From contig DATKQG010000012.1 in NCBI GenBank assembly GCA_035532835.1, forward strand, positions 1 through 64,000: a stretch of 64,000 bases of DNA, in the 5' to 3' direction. Below the pieces are notes generated by a model. That model made no database searches, had not been told where the DNA came from, and saw only the letters and a program-made list of their open reading frames with translations. How positions within the stretch are numbered: the first letter of the stretch is position 1; the number at the start of each line of letters is the position of its first letter. The position numbers and the translations under genes were made by a program. This DNA is from Candidatus Dormiibacterota bacterium. Its GTDB lineage: Bacteria; Vulcanimicrobiota; Vulcanimicrobiia; Vulcanimicrobiales; Vulcanimicrobiaceae. Positions 1-7,560 of this stretch are shown here, in pieces.

Positions 1-1
1 T

Positions 2-694
2 CGGCTCGATCCATGGAGTGCCCGCATTCCGGTGTACGTCCAGGCCGGGTCTTTCACGCTTCCGCTGCCGGTCGATCCGGAAACCTTCCGCGAAACCGCG
101 CAGCATTACACGGTCTTCGACCAAACCGTCGGCGATAATCCGTTCGCGTTTTTCGACCCCAAGATCGGCGCGAAGCTCACCGTCGGCGACACGCTCCGCG
201 GCTTGAGCGCGCAGATCTTCGCGGGCCCGGGCCACGACCGGCAGAGCGGCCTTGCGACCATCGGAACCGATGTCATGACGTATCTTCAAGCCGCCGCCGG
301 CCCGGTAACCCTGAGCGCTTACCGCTACGGCGGCGAGCGTCCCGATGCGCCCTCGTTCGTCGATCGGTTCCAACGAACGGGCTATGCCGTGGTGTTCGGC
401 AAGGGTAAGTGGACCAGCGAATCGCTGCTGCAGACGGGATGGGATTCCAGCATCGCCGGCGCCGGCTACCGTTCCAGCGGCGGATTCACGCAGCTCCGTT
501 ACGCGTTCAGCCGGCGCTTCTTTGCCCTAGCACGATACGAAGGGACGAACGACCCCGCGGGCTTCGCGCGCGACGGCGTCGTTCTGCTCGGGTACGCACC
601 GATGGAAAATGCGCGTTTCACCATCGAGGATGTGATCGCGCGCACGCCGCTCACGACGCATACGATGAACGCCCAGTTTACGATCGGATACTGA
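2..694 (+). CDS. Outer-membrane beta-barrel protein, C-terminal part
   Basis: The reading frame is open from base 2, so the true start lies before the window and what is seen is the C-terminal ~230 residues. The chain alternates short polar and aromatic stretches such as GPVTLSAYRYGG and FFALARYEG, and ends in FTIGY with a terminal aromatic residue, which is the usual signal of an outer-membrane beta barrel recognised by the BAM machinery. No catalytic motif is visible. The stop is one base from the start of the YceI gene, so the two are probably co-transcribed. A porin-like or uncharacterised barrel role is inferred; the family cannot be named from this piece. Confidence 0.6.
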   Translation, partial: RLDPWSARIPVYVQAGSFTLPLPVDPETFRETAQHYTVFDQTVGDNPFAFFDPKIGAKLTVGDTLRGLSAQIFAGPGHDRQSGLATIGTDVMTYLQAAAGPVTLSAYRYGGERPDAPSFVDRFQRTGYAVVFGKGKWTSESLLQTGWDSSIAGAGYRSSGGFTQLRYAFSRRFFALARYEGTNDPAGFARDGVVLLGYAPMENARFTIEDVIARTPLTTHTMNAQFTIGY

Positions 695-695
695 G

Positions 696-1256
696 ATGCG
701 CACTATTTTACACGCTCTCCTTGCAGCCGGCGCGGTTGCGTTGATCGCGGCAGCACCGCCGGTATCTCGCGCAATCGATCCCGCGCGTTCCACCGCGACG
801 TTCTCGGTGCAGCACATCTTCGTAAGCAACGTCGTGGGAAGCGTGCCCATCGTAGACGGGCGCGTTACGCTCGCGCCGGGAACGCGCGTGCCGACGTCGG
901 TTACCGCCACGCTCGACCCGAGCAGGATCGCCACCGGCGACCGGGATCGCGACGCGGCGCTTCGTGGCGAGGATTGGTTCGATGTCGCTCGATACCCGCA
1001 TTGGACCTTCGCCAGCACGGCGATCTCGCGCACCGCGACGGGGTTCACCATGGACGGGATGCTGACGATCCACGGGGTGAGCCGCCCGGAGCATCTCGAG
1101 GTCTCTGTCGCAGGCAACGCGGAGCATCCGATCTACCACGCCACCGGGAAGATCGACCGGCACGCGTTCGGCATGCACGTGGTCCGTCTGGATCCAGTCA
1201 TCGGCAACCCCGTCACGATCGCCCTCGATATCGTTCTCGCGCCGCCGGGCATCTAA
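696..1256 (+). CDS. YceI family periplasmic protein
   Basis: 186 residues. The first ~25 residues (MRTILHALLAAGAVALIAAA...) are a signal peptide, so the protein is exported. The rest has the YceI lipocalin-like pattern: an opening ID-PARSTATFSVQHIFVSNVVG segment, the ...GEDWFDVARYPHWTFAST... strand that is characteristic of the family, a GMLTIHGVSRP turn and the closing GKIDRHAFGM block. YceI proteins bind isoprenoid or other apolar ligands in the periplasm; the ligand here is unknown. It follows the barrel gene by one base and precedes a small membrane protein, forming a short plus-strand run that ends before the TonB-dependent receptor. Confidence 0.85.
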   Translation: MRTILHALLAAGAVALIAAAPPVSRAIDPARSTATFSVQHIFVSNVVGSVPIVDGRVTLAPGTRVPTSVTATLDPSRIATGDRDRDAALRGEDWFDVARYPHWTFASTAISRTATGFTMDGMLTIHGVSRPEHLEVSVAGNAEHPIYHATGKIDRHAFGMHVVRLDPVIGNPVTIALDIVLAPPGI

Positions 1257-1297
1257 CTGACGGAAGCGGCGTTCCCTTACGCGAAGGGGTATATCGC

Positions 1298-1849
1298 GTG
1301 AATCTTCGGGGATTACCCGGCGCGCTCGCGCTCGGCTTACTCGTTTCGCTCCTCGCCCACACGGTGAGTTACGGCGCGGGCCATGCCGAGGGAGGCGCCT
1401 TCCACCTACTGCTGGTGGGGCTCGCGGCCGTAGCCGTTCTCGGCTTCGCCGGGCGAGCTGTTACGCTGGCATGTTCCGGGGTTGGACATTGCCTCCAAGG
1501 CAGCATTCTTGCGACGCGCTTATCATCGCTCGTACCAAGCCGTTCGCTGCTGGCGGTGGTATCGCTGGGGTGGTTCGCTCTGGGTGAATCGTTAGAGCCC
1601 GCGCATGCCGATGCTTCGGTTGCGGTCGTGCTGGCCGCGGTCGTCGCGGTCGTGCTCCTGATTCGCAGCATCACGGTCGGCGCGTTGCGCGCGCTGGCGA
1701 GGATCGCGGTCGCGATCGCCGCGGCCGCCTTCGCTCCTCACATCCTATGGTGGACGCCCCGTACCGGCACGCGCCCGCTCCCGCAACGCTTTCGCCTAGC
1801 GCGACGGCGTTTCGCCCGCCCTCCTCCGGGCTCGATGCTCGCCGCCTAA
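1298..1849 (+). CDS. Small integral membrane protein, unknown function
   Basis: 183 residues from a GTG at 1298; the same frame is open further upstream but overlaps the YceI gene, so this start is preferred. The protein shows about four hydrophobic helices (around residues 5-25, 35-53, 83-100 and 108-150) and a basic, proline-rich C-terminal tail (PQRFRLARRRFARPPPG). No known motif is recognised. Position between a YceI gene and a TonB-dependent receptor suggests an envelope role, which is inference only. The reverse-strand ORFs here are shadows. Confidence 0.5.
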   Translation: MNLRGLPGALALGLLVSLLAHTVSYGAGHAEGGAFHLLLVGLAAVAVLGFAGRAVTLACSGVGHCLQGSILATRLSSLVPSRSLLAVVSLGWFALGESLEPAHADASVAVVLAAVVAVVLLIRSITVGALRALARIAVAIAAAAFAPHILWWTPRTGTRPLPQRFRLARRRFARPPPGSMLAA

Positions 1850-1880
1850 CATCACCCTTCCCAGCATCTGAGGAGACCCC

Positions 1881-4280
1881 ATGTCACGTCTCTGCGCGGC
1901 GGCGCTCGTCGCCGTCTGTTTGCTTACCTGTGGCGCGAATGCGTTCGCGGCCACGACCAGCCTTATTCGCGGCGTCGTCACGCTGGCGGGCAAGCCGCAA
2001 GCGGGAGCGACCGTTACGCTAACGGGCGACGGCTCGTCGTTTACCACCACCACCGGCCCGAGCGGCGTCTACCATTTTTCGCGAGTACCGTTCGGCCACT
2101 ATCACCTCACGGTTCGCGAGAACGGCTCGGATAATCCCACCCTCGATATCGACATCACGAGCGACTCGGTCGCCACGGTCAACGTGCCGCTGGACAGGCT
2201 TGCAATCATCGGCCGGGCGGTCGTTGCGGCGCACGCGGGTGCGAGCGGCACGCCCGTCTCCGTGAACGTGATCTCGAAGCAGCAAATCGCGAACTCGCCC
2301 AATCGCGATAATCTCAACCGGCTCATCGAAACGGTTCCGGGCATCGTGCGCTTTTCGTATAACGAACCGGTCGCGCACGGCTTCCACGGCGTGACGTATG
2401 AAATCGACGGCGCACCGCTTCCGCTTGCGACCAGTTCCAACTTCGGCGAGATCATCGATCCGCGCAACATCGATTCACTCGAAATCTCAACCGGCGCGAT
2501 GCCCGCAGAATACGGTGGCAGCCGCGCCGGCGCCGTCATCAACATCGTCACCACGCGGCTCTCGGACGTCGCTCCCGGAAGCTACGGGCACGTCAGCATC
2601 GGGGGCGGAAGTTTCGGCTCCGCCTCCGGCAGTCTCAGCGACTTGATACGTTTCAAGAACAGCGAGCTGTTTGTGAGCACGAACGCGCAGCGCAGCAACC
2701 CCGGCATCGATGCTCCAACGTACTCGCCCATCCACGACGGCTCGTCGAATGCGGACCAGTTCGTGCGTTTCCTCACACAACTTAGCCCCCGCAGCACCTT
2801 GTCTTTTGACGCATCGAATCAGTTAGGGCAGTTTCAGATTCCAATCAATACCGATCCGAACAATCCGATCGATCCGGTCTTTAGCCCAGCCGGGACCGAC
2901 GACGTGCAGCGCGAGTACGACCGCTTCTTCAACGTCAATTTCACGACCACGTCCAAAGACGGGGATGGGATCTTTCAAGTGATTCCATGGGTGCGGTACA
3001 CCCGCATCGCCTATGCGGGCAATTTAGCGAGCGACGTGCAAACGTTGGCTCCGAACTCGGCGTATGGCGATCCAACTTCTCCATCGGCGCCGCTCTACGC
3101 AAACCAAATTGGGCTCCGGCAAGATCGCCGTGCAAGCTACGGGGGCATTCGCATCTCGGACTTCCGCGCCACCAAGCATCACGCATTCAAAGTGGGCTTG
3201 GACGCAAGCCGCGAGATTTTTAACGCATCGCAGACCTTCGGGTGCTACGACCCCGCATGCACGCTCGCGCCAACCACCCCTTTGCCGCCGCCGCCCGCTC
3301 CCGGATACTACGCTTTTACGACCGGACAGCATCAGGCCGGCGCTCAAATCGGGATCTACGCGCAAGACCAGTGGCAGCCCAATCGCAATCTGGCGGTCAA
3401 TTACGGCCTGCGTTACGATCATTCAACCGGCTATGCCGGTGGATACATGCTCGAGCCGCGCATCGGCATCAACCTCTCCGACGGCGGCAAAAATATCGCT
3501 CACGTCTACTACGGACGCTTCTACGCCGCGCCGCAGCTTGAGGACGTTCGAGCCGATTGCGTGCTCCTTAACGGCTGCAGCGGGACGCCGACATACAACC
3601 TCCAACCCGAACGCGACGCATACTACGAACTCGGCGTCGCGCACTACTTCAACGCCCACATGAAAGGCTACGTCAATATCTTTCAGCGTTCGGTGACGAA
3701 CGTACTCGACACGACGCAATTCCTCAATACGCCGCTCTTTGCGGTCTTCAATAATGCTACCGGCATCGACACCGGCTTCGAAGTACGGTTGCAAGATGCG
3801 CTACACGACGGCGACTCGTGGTACGTCAGCGGAACGGTATCGGGGTCGTATGCGGGGGGCATCTCGGGGTCGACGTTTCTCTTTCCAACATCGAGCCTCG
3901 ATACGGGTGGGCTGCCGCTCACCTCGCCGGCGCTGCTCGCACCCGAGGATCACGATCAAACGGTCGCGGTTACGGCTGCCTACACGCACACCTTCGGGCC
4001 GATGCGCTCCTGGTTTGGAACGCTCCAAACCAATTATGGCACCGGCTACCCGGTTGCATTTCAGAATCTCAACGGCGGCGTACTCAACGGACGGTTAGCA
4101 TCGCACACAACCTTCGATCTCTCGCTCGGCCGGCACTCGGCGCCAAGGATTTTTGGCTTCGATTTCGACGTGCAAAATCTGTTGAACCATCAGTACGTCA
4201 TCAAGATCGCGAACGGGTTCAACACGACGCAGATCGCAAGCGGACGCCGGGTGGACTTCCGCATTACCTCCGCGCTCTAA
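1881..4280 (+). CDS. TonB-dependent receptor with carboxypeptidase-regulatory-like N-terminal domain
   Basis: 799 residues with a signal peptide (residues 1-24) and a good ribosome site (GAGGAG) before the ATG. Residues ~28-95 form a CarboxypepD_reg-like beta-sandwich (GVVTLAGKPQAGATVTLTGD...). A plug domain follows (~residues 125-215, with SVNVISKQQI and the GAMPAEYGGSRAGAVINIVT block typical of plug ends). The remainder is a large beta barrel with alternating aromatic strands, closing with RRVDFRITSAL. Such receptors import or bind large or complexed substrates using TonB energy; this subtype is often linked to polymer or peptide uptake. Substrate cannot be told. No TonB or ExbBD gene is in the window. 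Confidence 0.88.
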   Translation: MSRLCAAALVAVCLLTCGANAFAATTSLIRGVVTLAGKPQAGATVTLTGDGSSFTTTTGPSGVYHFSRVPFGHYHLTVRENGSDNPTLDIDITSDSVATVNVPLDRLAIIGRAVVAAHAGASGTPVSVNVISKQQIANSPNRDNLNRLIETVPGIVRFSYNEPVAHGFHGVTYEIDGAPLPLATSSNFGEIIDPRNIDSLEISTGAMPAEYGGSRAGAVINIVTTRLSDVAPGSYGHVSIGGGSFGSASGSLSDLIRFKNSELFVSTNAQRSNPGIDAPTYSPIHDGSSNADQFVRFLTQLSPRSTLSFDASNQLGQFQIPINTDPNNPIDPVFSPAGTDDVQREYDRFFNVNFTTTSKDGDGIFQVIPWVRYTRIAYAGNLASDVQTLAPNSAYGDPTSPSAPLYANQIGLRQDRRASYGGIRISDFRATKHHAFKVGLDASREIFNASQTFGCYDPACTLAPTTPLPPPPAPGYYAFTTGQHQAGAQIGIYAQDQWQPNRNLAVNYGLRYDHSTGYAGGYMLEPRIGINLSDGGKNIAHVYYGRFYAAPQLEDVRADCVLLNGCSGTPTYNLQPERDAYYELGVAHYFNAHMKGYVNIFQRSVTNVLDTTQFLNTPLFAVFNNATGIDTGFEVRLQDALHDGDSWYVSGTVSGSYAGGISGSTFLFPTSSLDTGGLPLTSPALLAPEDHDQTVAVTAAYTHTFGPMRSWFGTLQTNYGTGYPVAFQNLNGGVLNGRLASHTTFDLSLGRHSAPRIFGFDFDVQNLLNHQYVIKIANGFNTTQIASGRRVDFRITSAL

Positions 4281-4311
4281 TGCATGGGCCCGCCGGGCTA
4301 GCCGAGCTTTG

Positions 4312-4470
4312 TTAGATGAGATGCTTCAACCGGAGCGCCTCGTACGTCTGCTTGCAGCCGCAGAAGGATGGAGGTTTCTCGAGCGTTCCAGGGCTCTGCA
4401 CCACGCATCCCCGTTCGCCGTGTAGAGTGACCGAGTGCCCGCACTCGTCGCATGCATCGCTTTTAAGCAA
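4312..4470 (-). CDS. Tiny Cys-rich (zinc-ribbon-like) protein
   Basis: About 52 residues from a TTG at 4470 that overlaps the stop of the preceding minus-strand gene (translational coupling is likely). The chain has a CDECGH motif, then HGERGC and, near the end, FCGCKQTY, giving four to five cysteines plus histidines in zinc-ribbon spacing. Small proteins with CxxCGH...HGxxGC...CxC patterns are common and usually uncharacterised; metal binding is inferred from spacing. The frame is open further upstream (to 4548), but only the part after the TTG looks protein-like. Confidence 0.5.
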   Translation of the reverse strand: MLKSDACDECGHSVTLHGERGCVVQSPGTLEKPPSFCGCKQTYEALRLKHLI

Positions 4471-5023
4471 CGCGCATACGGCTTTTAGGATGCACCGCGG
4501 TTGCAAGCGCTGCGACGATGGAACGAAGCGCGCCATCCGAACGGGCATGCATCAGTTCGAGCACCAAGCTTGGGGAGGCCCCAAGCCCACCTTCGTCGCG
4601 CCCGATGCGTTGGGCGAATTCGTCGGCGACGGCTACGATGAGGGCGAGGGTGCCGACCCGGTCGTCGCCATCGATCGCATAGCGTTGGTACTCGCGGATG
4701 GGACCTGCCAGATTCCGGAGCTCGGGAATCCGCTCGAGAGCCGCCGGGTCGAGGTCTCGCAGAACGCCGATGCGGCGCGCCCGCACGGCATCCGGAGCGT
4801 CTTTGAGGGCCCCGGCGATTCGCGCCGACCACTCCCCGACTTCGCGAGCCCGGGCATAAGCCGAAGTATTGCTGCCGACGGAGAGCACCAGCACGGCGTC
4901 GATAACCGCCTCTACCTGCGCTTCCCGCACCCAAGCGGTCTCAAGCACGCTCGGCGCTATCGTCCGCAGCTTCCGCTCGGCCTCCAAACGCCCCAGCTCC
5001 CAAAGGGTAAGTTCCTCGTCCAT
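4463..5023 (-). CDS. Degenerate HD-like helical protein
   Basis: 186 residues from an ATG at 5023, no signal peptide. The order of helices (AYARAREVGEWSARIAGAL, then a middle segment around RIGVLRDLDPAALERIPELR, then GTLALIVAVADEFAQRI) resembles the HD-GYP/HD phosphohydrolase core, where VADEFD-like and LHDIGK motifs occur. The catalytic HD dyad and other metal ligands are absent, so it would be a non-catalytic relative if the resemblance is real. It could bind a nucleotide or act as a scaffold. It is translationally coupled to the Cys-rich mini-protein that follows. Function is unknown; the HD assignment is a moderate-to-weak inference. Confidence 0.5.
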   Translation of the reverse strand: MDEELTLWELGRLEAERKLRTIAPSVLETAWVREAQVEAVIDAVLVLSVGSNTSAYARAREVGEWSARIAGALKDAPDAVRARRIGVLRDLDPAALERIPELRNLAGPIREYQRYAIDGDDRVGTLALIVAVADEFAQRIGRDEGGLGASPSLVLELMHARSDGALRSIVAALATAVHPKSRMRVA

Positions 5024-5204
5024 AGGATGAGCCTAAGGCAGAGGGGGTCCGCTCCACTATACGCATGCTTAGGTAGGCCAGGGTGGAAATTCGGCCGAGT
5101 CCCGCTTCAAACCGGGCATATTTGCCGTAAGATGTCAAAATAGATGGTCGGAACCGACTACCTGTATTGCTTCGAAATCACTTCTTGAAAGGGTGGATAC
5201 CATA

Positions 5205-5477
5205 GTGTTTCAGTTACTGGCTCTTGTTCTTAGCATTTTTGCCGGCCATTTTGGCGGGACGTTCACCGCCGCCGATTCAGTTGGTGGACCGCCTACGTCG
5301 CGCATGATTGCCCCCGCTGACTCGATCGGCGGCCCGCTTACCTCACCCGTGGTTACCCCCGCCGACTCGATCGGTGGCCCGCTCACCGCGCCCGCGGTCA
5401 CCTCCGCTGACTCGATCGGCGGCCCGCCTGGGTCCGTAGTTGTCTCCGCCGACTCGATCGGTGGCCCACTTACGTAA
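5205..5477 (+). CDS. Short secreted-type peptide precursor made of ADSIGGP repeats
   Basis: 90 residues from a GTG at 5205, placed 8 bases after the purine-rich AAAGGGTGG; a GTG at 5193 in the same frame is possible but sits inside that ribosome site. A hydrophobic N-terminal stretch (residues ~2-15, FQLLALVLSIFAGHFGG) looks like a signal or anchor. The rest is five tandem units of the form ADSIGGPLTxPxVTP (lengths 15, 15, 15, 14 and a final 9 residues); the first has ADSVGGPP. Nothing else is present. The gene ends 62 bases before a LuxR-family regulator. A multi-copy signalling peptide precursor or a small surface repeat protein are both possible; no family is recognised. Confidence 0.6.
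   Translation: MFQLLALVLSIFAGHFGGTFTAADSVGGPPTSRMIAPADSIGGPLTSPVVTPADSIGGPLTAPAVTSADSIGGPPGSVVVSADSIGGPLT
5271..5474 (+). repeat. Tandem 45-bp coding repeats (five units, last partial)
   Basis: Five direct repeats with period 45, 45, 45 and 42 bases. The core GACTCGATCGGYGGCCC is almost invariant in the last four units, while the second half of each unit (TSPVVTP, TAPAVTS, GSVVVS) drifts. Differences in the core are mostly silent third-position changes, which suggests selection on the peptide rather than only recent slippage. It lies wholly within the coding region of the repeat peptide and is not CRISPR-like, since there are no unique spacers and the frame is kept. Confidence 0.85.
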
Positions 5478-5492
5478 AAAGAGCGAATCGCT

Positions 5493-5516
5493 AGGCGGTA
5501 CCCCAGGGTGCCGCCT
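5493..5516 (+). terminator. Hairpin between repeat-peptide gene and LuxR regulator
   Basis: Arms AGGCGGTACC and GGTGCCGCCT (10 bp with one G-T pair) around a CCAG loop, starting 16 bases after the peptide stop. No T-run follows, so it is more likely an mRNA-stabilising or partial-termination hairpin than a full terminator. It could set different expression of the peptide and the regulator. Confidence 0.5.
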
Positions 5517-5539
5517 ACTTTAGCGGGAACATCGTGCAT

Positions 5540-6994
5540 ATGGAAAGGCCTTCGCTGGTGGAAGACGCCTTAAACGCATTCCAACACGGTCACTATCAAA
5601 GGGCGAAAGACATTCTGTTGGGATGTCCGCGGTGCACTGCGTGCTCCGAAGTGCTTCTTCTCATCGGCCTGCGGCTACGAGATTACGATCTCGTTTGGAG
5701 AGCCGCCGTCGACCTGCGTGAAACGGGCGAGACGCCGGATCAGCGCGCAATCGGCGAAGCAAGGATATTTTATGCCGACGTTGCCCGGAATCGCACAGCA
5801 GAACCCTTCTCTCAGACAACGCGCCCGCGAACAGCGGTAGGGAAAGCCGAAATCGCACTTATCCACGCATCGATCGAATGGATGCGTGGTTCGACCGACA
5901 TAAAGACGCTACTTTCGAAAAGCCCTCCGCAAACGCTCGATCAAAAAATACGGCGAATATCGATTGAAGCCTGGATTGCAGCACATCGCGGAGATATTCG
6001 TCGACACTCGGAGTTACTGCTGAACGCACTAAGTCGTGCTTTGGCAGGTGGACTCGACGTCGGAGCGATCATGGTGCTTGCGCACCCCGTCGCCGCCCTG
6101 TTTCGCGAAATTGATTTAGGCGAGCTTGCCCCATATGCGGAAGCGATTCTCCAGAAGGTTCCATGGGGATCCGTTTCGATTCACGATCGCTTTTATGGAG
6201 AGCGAGCATTTGCCTGGCGACGAGCTCTCGACGGCGACTTCATATCAGCACTGAAACACCTGGATACCGCGATGCTTGCAGCGCCCGACGATCTCTGCAG
6301 GGCACTCTCTCATATTGACTCGGCTCGGATTGCCGTTGCGAGCAACTCGCATGTCCACGCGCAAGCCTCGGTAGCATTGGCTTTCGCGGCTTTTGAGCGC
6401 GTCGAATGGACCGTCGCCACGCATGAAGAGCCCTTGGGACTCTATGGTTCTCTCGACATTCTCTCGGTAGAACCAGAGCGAGCCCGGCTTCTGCTTGACC
6501 GTGCCGTTGCTGCCGTTCCTACTGCGGCGCTAGGGATCGCGCACGGTTCCCGCCTTACGGCATACCGAACATTTGCGGAAGCAGCTGTCGCAACGTCGCC
6601 TGAGGAAGCGCACATAAAGGCGAATGCTGCATATCGTCTTTTTATCAAGTGCGGATATATTTTTCGGGCGGCCTCGGCAGCCGTGCTTGCGTTCGAAGCA
6701 TCGGGCCAACGTAAATGGTTGGAACGTGCATCAGAACTCGTCATGCCGTATCCCCGCTCCATACTTGCGATGTCACTTCGTCAATATGCGGAGCGTCCCG
6801 ACGGATTGACCGAACGGCGCTTGCAGGTTTTGCGCGGACTTTGTCAGGGAAAAACCTCGCAACAGGTTGCCGAGTCTTTGTGCCTGTCCGAAAGTACCGT
6901 TAGGAAGCATATTGGAGATCTCCATCGTATCCTAGGAGTAACACGCCGCGCGGAGTTGGTGCTGCGGGCGATCGAACTCCGCCTCGCCGCGTAG
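5540..6994 (+). CDS. LuxR-family transcriptional regulator with long helical sensor region
   Basis: 484 residues from the ATG at 5540 (a GTG two codons earlier is possible). The C-terminal ~65 residues are a LuxR/NarL-type helix-turn-helix: DGLTERRLQVLRGLCQGKTS, then QQVAESLCLSESTVRKHIGD and RILGVTRRAELV. The first ~410 residues are mainly alpha-helical, with paired helices like those in TPR or MalT-type sensor regions; there is no receiver, PAS, GAF or ATPase motif. A helical-repeat sensor joined to a DNA-binding tail suggests that it binds a peptide or protein. It sits directly downstream of the ADSIGGP-repeat peptide gene, so the two may form a signal-receptor pair. That pairing is inference. 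Confidence 0.8.
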   Translation: MERPSLVEDALNAFQHGHYQRAKDILLGCPRCTACSEVLLLIGLRLRDYDLVWRAAVDLRETGETPDQRAIGEARIFYADVARNRTAEPFSQTTRPRTAVGKAEIALIHASIEWMRGSTDIKTLLSKSPPQTLDQKIRRISIEAWIAAHRGDIRRHSELLLNALSRALAGGLDVGAIMVLAHPVAALFREIDLGELAPYAEAILQKVPWGSVSIHDRFYGERAFAWRRALDGDFISALKHLDTAMLAAPDDLCRALSHIDSARIAVASNSHVHAQASVALAFAAFERVEWTVATHEEPLGLYGSLDILSVEPERARLLLDRAVAAVPTAALGIAHGSRLTAYRTFAEAAVATSPEEAHIKANAAYRLFIKCGYIFRAASAAVLAFEASGQRKWLERASELVMPYPRSILAMSLRQYAERPDGLTERRLQVLRGLCQGKTSQQVAESLCLSESTVRKHIGDLHRILGVTRRAELVLRAIELRLAA

Positions 6995-7070
6995 ACTGCC
7001 GACGCGCGAACCTCACCGGCAGGCTTCCGCGGAATCCGCTGCTCCGGCATTCTCGGGTGAATTCAAGCTC

Positions 7071-7103
7071 TCAGCGAGCAATGCGATTCATCGCTTTTTA
7101 TTT
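7071..7103 (+). terminator. Weak terminator after the LuxR regulator
   Basis: A short stem (GCGA-TTCA-TCGC) is followed by TTTTTATTTT on the plus strand, downstream of the regulator stop at 6994 and overlapping the convergent gene's end. The stem is only four base pairs, so efficiency is doubtful. Confidence 0.35.
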
Positions 7104-7529
7104 TGTAAAAACTAAGCCCGAGATTTTGCCGGCTTGGTCGAACGAAATGTACTCCTCGATGGATCCGGCCTTGAATGCAACGACGTAGCGATAGACCGTG
7201 GTTTGGCCAACCATTTTGGAGCCGCCGTATGCCGCACCGTACGGCTGACCGAGAGGCGCGAGCTGCTTTTGCAGAGTGGTTAGCATCTGTGGCGTGAGTT
7301 TCGCGTCGATCGTCTTATTGAGTTGGCTGCGATCGACGTTGCCGCTCTGCACTCGTTCCAGCCATTCGACGGCCTTGCTCTCTATCGCCGGATTTTGAGA
7401 GGCAGCGCTCGCGGCCAAGCCCGGCAGGGGCGCGGCCGGCGCCGGCGCGGTCTGCGCGCCCGCGCTCAAAGGCGTTGTGCCGACTGCAAGCAGCATTGCG
7501 ATGACGACGGGGTAACGACTTTTACTCAT
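7098..7529 (-). CDS. Exported NTF2-like (DUF3887-type) protein at the end of the amyloid locus
   Basis: 143 residues with a signal peptide (residues 1-25, ending near SAGAQT) and an Ala/Pro linker. The mature part (SKAVEWLERVQSGNVDRSQL ... LTPQMLTTLQKQLAPLGQP ... YRYVVAFKAGSIEEYISFDQ, ending GLVFTK) has the cone-fold pattern of small NTF2-like/DUF3887 domains: an N-terminal helix, a hinge, then strands in which a cavity could bind a ligand or peptide. The gene lies 31 bases downstream of the FapF-like pore gene on the same strand, so it is probably the last gene of the amyloid operon. It is not part of the classical six-gene fap set; a chaperone or assembly role is inference. Confidence 0.7.
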   Translation of the reverse strand: MSKSRYPVVIAMLLAVGTTPLSAGAQTAPAPAAPLPGLAASAASQNPAIESKAVEWLERVQSGNVDRSQLNKTIDAKLTPQMLTTLQKQLAPLGQPYGAAYGGSKMVGQTTVYRYVVAFKAGSIEEYISFDQAGKISGLVFTK

Positions 7530-7560
7530 GATTGCCTCTCACCTGATTGTCTCTGAGCGC

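Noticed and set aside
4316-5143. 275-residue plus-strand ORF
   Set aside because: It is the antisense of the HD-like and Cys-rich genes, has no family resemblance and is rich in Arg/His/Pro as expected for a shadow frame of GC-rich DNA.
5271-5474. CRISPR-like direct repeats
   Set aside because: Period 45 without unique spacers, reading frame preserved, inside a coding region.
5210-5539. 109-residue minus-strand ORF reading GPPIESA repeats
   Set aside because: It is the mirror of the ADSIGGP repeats; no ribosome site, no signal peptide, and the plus-strand frame has both.
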